Source: Phaeosaccion multiseriatum (lineage: Eukaryota; Ochrophyta, other classes). Taken from it: a stretch of DNA of 64,000 nt. The notes under the pieces were generated by a model. It ran no database searches and had not been told where the DNA came from. It saw nothing but the letters and a program-made list of their open reading frames with translations. The position numbers and the translations under genes were made by a program. The stretch spans positions 1,302,001 to 1,366,000 of the forward strand of contig OZ218950.1 in NCBI GenBank assembly GCA_965112735.1, in the 5' to 3' direction. Below are positions 23,201 to 35,200 of the stretch, in pieces; the stretch's first letter is position 1; every line of letters starts with the position of its first letter.

Positions 23201-26200
23201 ACACTCCGGTGCTGCTGTTGCGCAGCGTGGCCATAGAGAAGCCTGCCTCGTGCAGCGCCTCGTAGCCGACCTCGAGCATGATGCGCTGAGTGGGGTCCAT
23301 GGCCTCGGCCTCGGCTACGGAGATGCCAAACGTGGCGTTGTCAAACATCTCCACGCCGTCGATGAAGCCTCCGTGCCACTCCTTCGCCGCACCAGTGAGT
23401 CTGCCCGAGGGCATGGCGGTGATGCAGTCCTTTCCCTCCAGCAGCATGGACCAGAAAGCGTCGGGACTGTCTGCGCCTCCGGGGAAGCGGCACGCCATGC
23501 TCACTATTGCCAGCGGGGCAGAAGCGTCGCCCCCCCCTTCAGCCGATGGCATCCTCCTGGACAGGCGTAGGCTGCTCGCACTTCCCTCCATGAGCGCTGA
23601 GCCCAACCACTCCGCCAAGGCCGCCACGGTGGGGTGGGCGAAGAGGGCGGCACTACTAACGGGAATGTCCGTGAGCAGGTGCAGACGCTGCCTCAGCTCC
23701 ATGAGCGCCAACGAATCCATGCCAGCCTCCATGAGAGGTTTGTCCATGTCGATGCCGACAGAGCCTGCCGTGCTGGAGAGCGCGATATCGGAGATGACGG
23801 ATCGAAGCCTCTCTTGGCGTTCAGCTGGACTGACACCGCGGAGCTTTACTGCCAAGGAGTTTTTTCCGGCCGCCGATGTCGGTGGGGCGGGCAGCAGCTT
23901 GAAGACCTTTCTGCTCGTGAGCGGGGAGGCTCTGACGTTGGTCTTCTCTGCGTGTGAGATGGCCGTCCCCTCCAGGATGACGTGGGCATTGACACCGCCA
24001 AACCCAAAGGAGTTGACAGCTGCAAAAGGAGCAGAAGTAACCACAGCGAGCAGAAGTGCATGGTGAGAACGGGTTCAGCCATTATCCATCATACGATAGC
24101 TCATACCCTCTAAAGTCCTCCTTAACTTGTCTCAAGAAGACGCAAGTGAGTGAGTGGGAGTGGGTGAGTGAGTGATTGGGTGGGTGGGTGGGTGAGTGAG
24201 TGAGTGAGTGAATGAGTGAGTGAGTGAGTGCGGGAGTGAGTGAGTGAGTGAGTAAGTGAGTGAGTGAGTGAGTGAGTGAGTGAGTGAGTGAGTGAGTGAG
24301 TGAGTGAGTGAGTGAGTGAGTGAGTGAGTGAGTGGGTGAGTGGGTGAGTGAGTGAGTGAGTGAGTGAGTGAGTGAGTGAGTGAGTGAGTGAGTGAGTGAG
24401 TGAGTGAGTGAGTGAGTGAGTGAGTGAGAGAGTGGCTGAGTGACTGAGTGAGTGATCACAGGAAACGTTTTTGAATAAGGGCCCCAACGCACCTCCGATT
24501 CGGGTGGAGATGGGGGTCATGCGTCCGGGGATGGGCAGCAGAGCGCTGTTGCCCTCCGTCTTCAGTGCAGGGCTCAGCGTGGACAGGTTGAGGTTGGGAG
24601 GCGCTTGGACATGCCTGAGCACCAGCACCGTCTTGATGAGCCCCGCAATGCCTGCCGCAGCCTCCGCGTGACCAAGGTTGGTCTTGATCGCTCCAACGAC
24701 GAGACGGCGGGCTGTTGCCAGGTCGTGGTCTCCGTAGGTGCCGGCGATGGAAGCCCACTCCGTGCGGTCCCCGAGGGGCGTGCCCGTGCCGTGCGCCTCG
24801 ATGAAGCTCACGTCGGACAGAGCGATGCCCGCCTCTGCTACGGAGTCCAAGACCGCGGCCTTCTGTGCCGCTTCGTTGGGAGCGGTGAGGGTCGTGCCGT
24901 GGCCGGTGTGATTGATGCAGGAGCCTCGAATCACCGCCAATATGTTGTCTTGGGCCTCTATGGCGTCTTCGTGGCGCTTTAGCACGACAGCGCCGCAGCC
25001 CTCTGCTCGCAGCCGCAGCCAGGGCACAAACAGCAAATGGAGGTGACTGGAGGGTGAGCTAGGGGGTGGTCGAGCCGTGCTCATCAGGTTTATAGAACAA
25101 GGACAATCTCAGACCCAAAGAAACACTCTCCGCTCATCCTGCACTTCTCTCCTTCCCTTTCCTCCCCCCTTCCTCTCCTTCCTCTCCCTTTCCCTTTCTC
25201 CTTATCTGTGCCCCTGCCCCTCTCCGTATCTCCGTCCCGCCCTCTCCCTCTCTGTCCCGCTACCTCTCTCGCTCTCCCGATCTTTCTCTCCATCTCCCCT
25301 TCTCTCCCCCCCTATCTCATTTCCTCTCCCTCTCCCTCTCCCGCTCCTGCTCCCTCTTCCCCTCTCTCCCTCTCCCCGCCTCTCCCTCTCCCTCTCTCCG
25401 CCCTCCTTGCGGAGCTGGAAAGGGCGGGCCGTCATCATAATTAGAAGCACTGCGGTAAGCTCCTCCCTTTCTCGTCCTTTTAGTCTTCTCTACAGTCTCG
25501 CAGGCGCCGCTTGTGCTCACCTGCCCGCACGTAGCCGTTGGCAGCGGCATCAAAGACCATGCACTTGTCTGACAGCAAGTGCAGCGATGACATGGCGGAG
25601 AAGGGCTCGGGGTTGGTCATGATGGACACTCCTCCCGCCAGGGCCATGTCGCAGTCGCGGCTTTGGAGGCCTCGGCAGGCCTGGTGCACTGCCACGAGAG
25701 AGGAGGAAGAGGCCGTGTTGATGGTCTGCGAGGGTCCAGTCAGACCGAGGGCGAAGGAGACCCGATTGGCCACGAGAGCCTCTGAAGCGCCCGTAGCAAC
25801 GTACGGTCCAGGAGCGTGAGACTGCATTTTGGACATCCAGTCTCCGTTGCCGCACCCGATGAACACTCCTGGACGTTCGAGAAGAGGACTTTGTGGTGAG
25901 GTATACGGTGTGGTCAGTCACCATGCATCAGAGCATCAGAGCAGTTTCTCCCGCTTCGTCTGATTGTTAGAAGTGGCCTAGTTGGGGTCCCTTGGGGACC
26001 CAATCAGTAGTGTAACGGCCGGAAAACGGGCCAACTAGACGGTAAATCAGTAATAAAAGGAAGGAAGCGCAGCCTGCGTGTGGGCTGGCTTCCGGGTGCT
26101 TGCTTCAGCTCCTGCTCTGCTCTAGCTTGGCTTTGAGGCTAGCTGTCGGTAGTTTCGACAACCCGGAAGACCCGAAAGACACAGGTCTGAGATCCAGCTT

Positions 26201-28191
26201 TGAGGCTGATTTATTGTGTTGGCTTGAGCTTTGCTTCCAGCTGCCCAGCTTTAGGCCGTAGACAGCTTTGGGCTTGCTAGGGTGGCACTGGCTGAGGCGG
26301 GGATGGACTTCCTGCGGTTCCACGCTGCTAGGGTGGCCAGGGCTGAGGAGGGGGACTTCCTGAGTCTTTCATCGGCGGAGGGCGCTACGAGTGACGCTGA
26401 GGGCGGTGGAGCTGATGGTGGTGCTGCGGACGTGGGGTCTGTGGTATCGGAAGCTGCTGCTCCTCCTGCGGAGGTCACTGCCAGCCCTGGGGCTGTGGAC
26501 CGTGTGCGGGCGGCGTTGCGTCGGGGGGAGGAGTCCCTGGAGTCGCCCTCTTTTTTTGAGGGGTCTGCGATTACGGCTGCTGCCGCTTCCCCTCCTGCTG
26601 CTGGGGTGAGGCCGCTGACGGTGGCGGCGTCGGAGGTTTCCTTCCACTCGGGGGATGCAGAGTCGGTGGGCCAGGAGGACTCGGGGGATGCAGAGTCGGT
26701 GGGCCAGGAGGAGAGCACGGTGTGGGATGTGGTTGGCACGCCCTTGGTCCCTCTTGTTGGTGCGTCTGGCGGGGCTCGGGTGGTGGATCAGCCAGCGGAG
26801 GGAGAGAAGACACCGGAGCAGGAGGACACGCGGGTTCTCCAGGAGGGGCTTGAGATGCTGACGCAGCACCAAGCTGCGCAGCTCATGGCGGCCCAACTGC
26901 GGGAGAGCAAGGCGGAGACGGCGGCCCTCCAGCGGGAACTGGAGGTGCTGCGGCTCTCGCGGGGGGCGGAGCAGCAGCGGAAGTTTGCGGTGGAGCTGCA
27001 GCAGCAGGTGGCGGCGGAGCTGCAGCGACAGATGGCGGCGCAGCCGCCGCCGAAGCGGCCGCCTGAGGGTGCTGCCCAGTTGGAGGTGGAGACGTTGCAG
27101 CGGGAGCTGTTAGCGGCGCAGCTCCAGCAGGTTAAGGATGCCGCACCGGGGGGGGTAGAGGTGCTGCAGCAGCAGGTTAAGGATATGCTACAGCGGGACA
27201 TGGAACGGGAGCGGGAGCGGGCACGGCAGCAGGCCCTGGATGTGCTGCAGGCGCCCGCCCGTCATACGGTGCAGACGATCACGCTGCCCGTGGGTGCTAT
27301 CCGTGTGCTCCAGGAGCAGAAACTTCCCTCTCTATTCGATGCGGCTGGACAGCCTCATCCTCGTGCTGTGGTGCTCGCACGCATGTACAACTGGGTGAGC
27401 ATTCTGCAAGGACAGGAGATCTTGACTTCTACTGGGTCCGTGCTTCCGGGCCAAGGGCGGGTGATGGAGCAGCGAGTGCTGGCCGACTTGGGTGCAGTGG
27501 ATCGGGCCACTGTCCTGGCGGAGGCTCAGAAGGGTGCGTCGTGGATGGAGGGCGACCAGCACGTCACATTGGAGTGGGAGACGGAGAGTGCACAGTTCCA
27601 ATTGCTCGCGAGGTGTCTGTTGCGTCTCTTCGGCGTTCCTGTTGCGCGAGACGGCCTCCAGCAGCTTGTCCAGACGTTGGTGCGGGAGGCCAAGCCTCTG
27701 GAAGCGTCCACCGTTTCCTGCCGAGGTGAACCAGGCGCTCGCCAGGGCTGCTCACCAAGCTGGCGGAACTCTCTCTGTGTCTGGCGCAGGTGACGGGGCA
27801 GGCCACGGATGAGCAAGCCTTGGTTACGGGCCTGCTGGCGGTGCTGCGGCCAGAGGTCGAGATTCGGCTTCGTCACGGCTCGTTGCCATTAACTGACGGC
27901 ATGACCAACTTCTGGCTGCGCTGGGAGTCGGCGACTCCCTCGTGGAGTGATTTCTACGCCGCCTTCCAGAAGGCATTTCCTTCCGCGACTCGGGTGCTCC
28001 AGGCTGGTAGCCCACTTACGCTCTCTTCTACTGGTGGGGCTACGCGGGCCCGTGGTGGTGGTGGTGGTGGTCTGCGCACTCCGCGCGGGGGAGTGGCCGT
28101 GAATGCGGTGGAGCAGCATCTGGAAGTGGCCGTGAATTCGGTGGAGCAGCATCTGGACCATCAGCCGTCACAGGAGGTGGGGGTGAATGCA

Positions 28192-28226
<35 letters not shown>

Positions 28227-29168
28227 GGCGCAGCAGCCGCGGCTCACGCCCACCCAGCAGCGGCCCTTGCTGTTCCACGGCTCGGTGAAGCAGCGTGGCA
28301 ACGGCAATGCCCCATTTAACTGCATGACTTGTCGCCGCGCCGGCCATGGATGGATAGAATGCAACGCCATCCCCGCTACGCGTGAGGAGCTGCTCGGCAT
28401 TGTGAGTCGCGTGCAGCGGCGGCAGGCGGTCAGAGCGCAGCACCAGGAGTCCGACATGTCTGAAGCCGTAGCAGCAATGGTGGCGGGCACTCTGGCGGCG
28501 CAGGACGGGTTCAAGTTCGAAGGCTGACGGTGCCCCGGGGCTGCTTGGCCAGCAGCCCTGGGGACCACGACCGCCGCGCGTGAGGATAGCGTCGGCGTGG
28601 GGGAACAGGGGGGGAGGGCGGGCAAGAGCAGTGTAGAAGATAATGAATGTACTTCGCACCTATCTTGTTTGTCAGACCCACCTTTGCCCCATGCCGACGC
28701 TCAGCGTAGGAGCGGTCAGGCTAGTCGTGTAGAGCAGGAGTCACCTGCCATCAGAGTTTATCGGAGTGACATGTGGTGTGGCGACAGACTCAAACGTGCT
28801 CGGCTACAACGGCAACAGCAACAGCAGCAGCAGCTGCAGCAGCAGCAGCAGCAGCAGCAGCGCCGTGTCGTAGAGGCAGTCGTGGAGGGTGCGCACAGAG
28901 AGGCTGTGCCTGCGCCGTCCGCGGTCGAGCAGCTGCCAGCGTCGGAGCGGCAGCTGCCGCAGCCGCAGCGCCAGCAGCCGGGTCCTGTGGTACGCTCTGT
29001 GGTCGAGCAGTCGCGGGGCACTGACGGCCCGGATGCAGTCGTTGCTGGTGAGCACACGACGATGACGGCGGTACAGCAGCAGGCGCAGCGTGCAGTAGAG
29101 GTAGTCGTGGAGGGCGCGCACCAGGAGGCTGCGCCAGCGGCTTCCGCAGTCGAGCAGCTGCCGCCGCC

Positions 29169-29201
<33 letters not shown>

Positions 29202-32200
29202 GTGTCCAGTGGTACGCTCCGTGTGCTTAGTCGAAGCACCGCAGCCCGGCTCTGCCGTCGAGCCGTCGAGCGGACCTGACGTCGCGCTGCCGCTGCCTCT
29301 GCGCCAGGAGGATGCAGTCGTTGCGGGTGAGTGTCCGGAGCAGCAGGTGCCACCGTCGGCAGTGGGGGAGGTTGAGTGCGAGGCGGCAACCGTTGCGCAA
29401 CACGAGTCTGTCTGGATGGATGCAAGGGGTTTGGAGCGGGTGCGTGCGTGTGCCTTCCCGGAACAGCGCGCACTGCGTGCGGCGAAGGAGCGGCAACAGC
29501 GGCTGGGACAGCAGCAGCAGCTGCTGCAGCAGCAGCCGCAGGTGGCGGGGGGGCAGCAGGAGCAATTGGAGCAGCAGCAGGGTCATGCTGTCGAGGCTGC
29601 CGTCCAGGTTGCAAAAGCCAGCCCACCGTCAAGCGATGAGCTTCAGCCTCAGCAGCTGTGCTCCCTGGTGACGCCTCGCCAGGCCAAGGCCATGGGCCTC
29701 GTGCGGGCCTTACCGCTCGGGGCAGCATCTCTTCCGCCATTCACTCCCACGGGGGAACATGAACAGTGGGCGTGGCAGGTTCAGCTTCAGCAGCAGGAGG
29801 AGGTTCAGCTTCAGCAGCAGGAGCAGAGCCTTCGGACCCTGCCGCTGACGTCTCCAGCGGTGCCTCCGGCGGAGGGGCGGAGCAGGACTGAGCAGAGGGT
29901 GGCAGCAAAGTGGTTGAGACGGCGTGCCCAGCAGGCGAAGGCAGCGCTGCGCAAGGGTGACGAGCAGGCGGCACAGGAGCAGCAGGATGCAGCGAGGCGC
30001 GCAGTAGCTCTTCGACGGCGGGTACGGAGGAAGCAGCGGAGGCAGCGTGCTCGTGCGACAGCAGCAGCACAGCAGCATCAGCAGGAGGCTGCTTTCACGG
30101 CGGTGTTGACGGAGGAGGCGGGGCTGCACACGCTTGCCCTTGATCCGTTTGTGCGTGCTTGTCATGCAGTAGCCTTGGAGCCTGGCGCGGGAGTCGCTCT
30201 GCTCAAGGAGCCCCCCAGTCCGGGAGCTTGTGCCTGTGCGTCGGCTGTTGACAGTGAGTGTGATATGTGTGAGGGGTGTGTGCAACGCGCTGCCTTGGCT
30301 CTCTACCGTGTGCGGATGGAGGACGCTCCGGGGGGGGTGGCCGCCTTGCAGACAGCAGTGCGGAGAGCTGAGATTGCCGAAGCGGTGGCTGCCACGGGTC
30401 GTACGGCAGTCCCAGCAGGGCGGGGCCACACGATCGAGGTTACGGTGCGCTCGCCAGTGAAGGTCAGTGACGCTCGGCATTGCTTGGCTGCTACCGCTCC
30501 ACGGGATGCCAGTGCCGCCGACGCCGTGGAGAAGAGCGCCTTTACAGCCTTGATGGACAGTGGGTGCACAGGAGCGGGCTGCATCTCGACAGCCTGCTTC
30601 AATCAACTGGTGGCGGATGGCACGGTGGAGCGGTCAGAGCTCGCCACGCAGAAGGGGGTGCAGGTGTCTTACGCTGACAATCGTGCCAAGACCATGTCCA
30701 GAGGGCTTGTTTGGCTTCAGGTGGGACTCACGCCGACGTGCCAGCCGGTGCTACCCTTTCATGTGGTGGACCACTTGGCGCGGCCCATCTTCTTGGGGCA
30801 GGATTTCTTCACCCAAGTAGGGGCAGTCGTCGATCATCGTGCGAAGCAGCTCTACGTACTTCCGACTCCTTCGGAGGAGGCCACGTCGGATGCTCGTCCG
30901 TCCGATGCCTTGGCTGTGCAAGTGCTGGCAGTGGTGGACGGCAACGCTGCTGTTGGGGGGGTACGTGCGGTGGAGGCTTTGAGCTTGGGACCTGGACAGA
31001 CGGGGTCCCTTCTCCTCGAGCTTACGGGTATCGTTGAGGGTGTCCAGGCGGTGGTGGAGCTGGGCGCTCACGGACACTTGGCGGCAGAGGCGGACGTTCT
31101 ATGGTGGCTGGAGCACGAGCAGGTTCTAGTGGCGCACAAAGATGGTGTGTATGCTGGGGGGCAGAGTTACCGAATCACAGTGCAGAATCACCACAATCAG
31201 GTCATTGTGGTCGTTCCTGGGCAGGTCATCGGCACCGCTTCTTGCTTGCTCGACTCGGAGGCGAGCGCTGAGGTGGCCGCGCTCATGCTCGCTGAGCCGG
31301 CTTCTTCAGATACCATGCCGGAGACTGCAGCGGCCCCTTCCTCCTGGCTTGGTGCTCTTGGCGGGATGGTGAGGCGTGTGGTGAAGCGCAGGCTGCCATG
31401 GTCCAAGGCGCGGGAGGCGGTTGAGTCTGTGGTGGAGGAGGAGGCGTCGCAGCAGCCGGCTGAAGCTGAAGCAGGAGCTGAGCCGGTCTGGTGCCCACCG
31501 CAGGGGCCTGTAGTTCGCTGCTCGGTGGTACCAGAGGAGGCTGAGCTGGGGGCTACGGCGCTTCCGCTGCAAGCTGTGCAGGTGCAGGCCCTGACGCACC
31601 CACGGACTGAGGTGGGGGTGCCATCGACTCTGGTGCCTCAGCCGGCAGTGAAGGCCCGGTTTCAGCATTTGCAGCGCAGCGGCAAGAAGGGGAGTCAGTG
31701 TCGTCAGAGTCGAGTGGGTGCTGGGCGGTTGCAGCGGCAACGTCGGAGAGTGGCATCAATGCTTGTGGAGTCTCCTGTGCTGTGGGACCAGGTTCATCGG
31801 CAAGCAGTGTTGGAGCGCCATGAGCAAGTGCGACGACAAGTTTTGCCGCTGCGACGGGAGCTGTGCGCTGACGGCTCCTGCGCCTGGCATCACCGAGGGC
31901 TTCGTCTCGCTTGGGGGAGCGACTTGGGGCAACGACAGGTGCCGCGGGAGCGTCGCGTGCCCTTGGCGCCCTCCTGGGGGGGATAGTGCGAGTGCCGGCC
32001 AGACGAGCTGACACACCACGAGTGGACTCGAAGGAGGAGACAGCAGCATGGTTGGCAACGCAGCAGGCCAAGCGGTTACAAGCGGCACAGCAGCAGGCAC
32101 GGCAGCAACGCCAGTGGGCATTGCAGCGACGGCACAAGGCCCAGCGGGAAGAGCTCTTTAAGCGAGCGGATTCGTCGGCAGCTCAGCAGGTTCAGCGGTC

Positions 32201-35200
32201 CAATGCGGTACAGCAGCAGGTGGCTCCGGCGGCGGTAGCGCGACGCCGTCAGACACAGTTGCAGGAGCCCCGACCGCCTCGTACAGGCCAGCTGCAGGTC
32301 CACCACGTGGCGGGGGCTGATGATTCCACCAGCAGGCCTGCGCCAGGGGCGGCATCGTCAGTGGCGTCGGAGGAACCGCCACTACGGTCCGAGGCAGGTT
32401 CATCGTCGGCGGCGGTGGGCACATCATTGACTGACCTACGCGGTGATGGGTGGGTACTGGATGCGGATGGTGCCTTGCGACTCGGTAGCCAGAGTGACAC
32501 GTCCGGTGGGACTCTGATGGCAGGAGTGCAGTTGATCAAGGAGTGGTACCCTCACCTGTCAGAGCGAGTGTATGGACGTCTGCGCGAGTGCTTGGTTGCG
32601 GCAGAGGAAGGGGCTGTGACCGCGCTACTGCTCCTGCGCCCCCATGTACACCAAGCCGCTGGCACGGGTCTGAGCGGCGTTGGGGACGTTGCTGTGGCCG
32701 CATGGGCCCAACAGCTCTTGTCGTTGTGGTCTAGTCGCCCATTACAGCAGCAGGAGAAGGTGGAGCAGGATATGACCAATGCGCTGCTGCTCCTTATCCA
32801 ATTGCGAACGGTGCTGCAGGAGAGTCGCTGTCTTGGTGGTGGAGTGGAGTCGTGGGATGCAGGAGAGCTTGTGGTGGAGCAGCGGCGCCGTGCCAAGCTC
32901 ACTACGGAGCGGGCTCAGTTCTGGCTCAGGGAGCTACCGTCGCCCCTGCACGCTATCACGATTGGCGACGGTGCCTGGACGGAGGTGCAACGCTGGGGAC
33001 TGGTGGCGATCCTTCGCGCTCGGTCGCAAGCATTCTGTCAGAGGCCTGGTGACTACGGTCGGACGGATACTCTCTTCTTTGAGTGGGGACTGAAGGATGC
33101 GAATCAGCAGCCCATTCGGAGCTCCGCTCGACGGTATCCTCCACATTTGCGGCGGGGGATTGAGATTGAGATTGACAAGCTTCTCGCGGCTGCCATCATT
33201 CGCCCCAGCACTTCCAGCTGGGCTACTCCGCTGATGGCGGTCTTGAAGACGGACGCAGCTGGCAAAACCAAGTGTCATGAGGATGGGACGCCTGTGGTAC
33301 GTATGACGTGTGACTTGTCTCAGCTGAATGATGCGTGTCGCACGGAGGCCCCTGCGATGCCGGTGATTGATGATCTGCTGGCAGAGATGCATGGCTCCAA
33401 GGTGTTCTCGGTGATGGACATCATGTCGGGCTACTTCAATGTGCCGATGGCATCAGCAGCGGAAGAGGACATATCCACCTTTGTGTGCCACAGTGGAACT
33501 TACGCTTGGCGAGTGATGCCGCAGGGCGCGAAGAATGCGCCTGCAGTCTTTGTGCGGCTTATGAACAAGGTGCTCAAGGGGCTTCAGGAGCATGTGGCAT
33601 GCTTTGTGGACGATATTGCTGTGTTTTCGGCTACGGTTGAGCAGCATCTGGAGCATTTGGATGCTGTGCTTGCGCGGTTGGTGGAGCACAAGCTCAAGTT
33701 GGAGCCGAGTAAGGCTGTATTGGGTGCACCGGAGGTGCGGTTCTGCGGGCATTTGCTGGATCAGAATGGGGTGCGCACAGACCCGGCCAAGCATGCGGCG
33801 GTGCAAGAGCTGGTCAAGCCGTTGAGGTTGCTTGCGAAGGATGGCGGCGTCAATCGAGTTAAGCAGGTGCGGCGTTTCATTGGCATGCTCAGCTACTTTC
33901 GCCGTTTCATTCCGGAGTTTGCGCGCAAAGTGCGGCCCCTCAATGGGCTGCTGCGTAAGGGCGTCGACGTGAGCACCGCCTGGAATGCCTCGCACGATGC
34001 AGCTTGGGATGGACTCGTTGCCGACTTGTTGTCTTCCCCTGCACTGGCTTTTCCGGAGTACGGGCCAGCGACGACTTTCACCCTGAGTACCGATGCCTCG
34101 ACGGAAGGGTTAGCAGGAGTGCTCTCTCAGAAAGATGCGACCGGGGAGGAGCGTGTGGTGACGTTCATCAGTCGGGCTACCACGGAGACGGAGGCGCGAC
34201 TGAGCAGCACGGAGCTGGAGCTGCTGGCAGTGGTGTGGTGTGTGCGCAAACTGGCCATGTACATCTGCCACTACCCCACCACAGTGGTGACGGACCATCA
34301 GCCCTTGTTGTGGTTGGCTGGGCACAAGGATACCAATTCCAAGCTGTTCAGATGGTACGAGCGGCTCTCTACGCACCACTTGCAGTTTGTGCATCGTCCC
34401 GGGAAGCAAATGGTGGTGCCTGACTGCCTCTCTCGCAACGCGCTTCCGGTGCAGGAGTGGGAGACGCATGCGGGGGTAGACTTGGCCATGGTTGCGTGCG
34501 AGTGGCCGTCGCCCTTGCACACCTGGTGTGCTTCGATGGGGGTGCAGTTGAACCTGGTGGAGATGGTAGGGGACGAGTGCAGCCTTCATTGGGAGGAGCC
34601 CACGGAGGGCGCACTGCTTCGCTTTCTCGCAGTGGCGCAACAGCTGCAGGGCGAAGCCGACACACGCCTTCCTATTCCTGTGCCTGCCGTGACGGCCCAG
34701 CAACAGCAGCAACGGTGCCACCACCAGCAGCAGAGCGGAGCGGAGGCCCTACAAGCCTGGCAGACTGCAGAGGTGGACTTGGCGGCGACGCAGTCACGCA
34801 GGGGTACTGCTCGGCGTGCTTGGACACAGCGTCTTCAGCAATGTGGATGGCAGCCTACGCGAGCACCTCAGCTGGGTGTGAAGAAGGCTGTGATAGAGGC
34901 CTGGCAGCCGGGTCAGATGCCGCCATTTGTGAGTCACATTTCCGCAGCGAGGTGCACGTACGTGTCTACGCCGAGGCACGTGCAGGCTCTATCGACTCAG
35001 TTGCGCTCAGCCAAAGTGGTCGCTATGGATTCGGAGTGGGCGCGTCACCGACGGCGCGCGTCGCTGCTGCAATTGGCCGTGCAGGTTGGGCCGCTGCCGG
35101 ATGTGGCGCGTGACTATGGGCTCTTGATTGATCTAGACGCGCTTCAGAAGGCGGGGGGTATGATGGTACTGGCGCAAGTGTTGCGGGACCTGTGGGCCGA

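Noticed and set aside
24082-24492. ORFs rich in SLTH repeats
   Set aside because: Direct translation of the GTGA array inside a PKS intron; the real exon ends at 24493 by phase and homology.
25003-25520. A separate gene in the CT-rich ORFs near 25,100-25,600
   Set aside because: Polypyrimidine intron sequence; frames give only Ser/Pro/Leu-rich or Arg/Glu/Gly-rich repeats.
1616-25868. Bacterial origin or contamination of the PKS
   Set aside because: Eleven phase-consistent GT-AG exons, shared KS introns and eukaryotic LTR elements inside the introns show it is a native eukaryotic gene.
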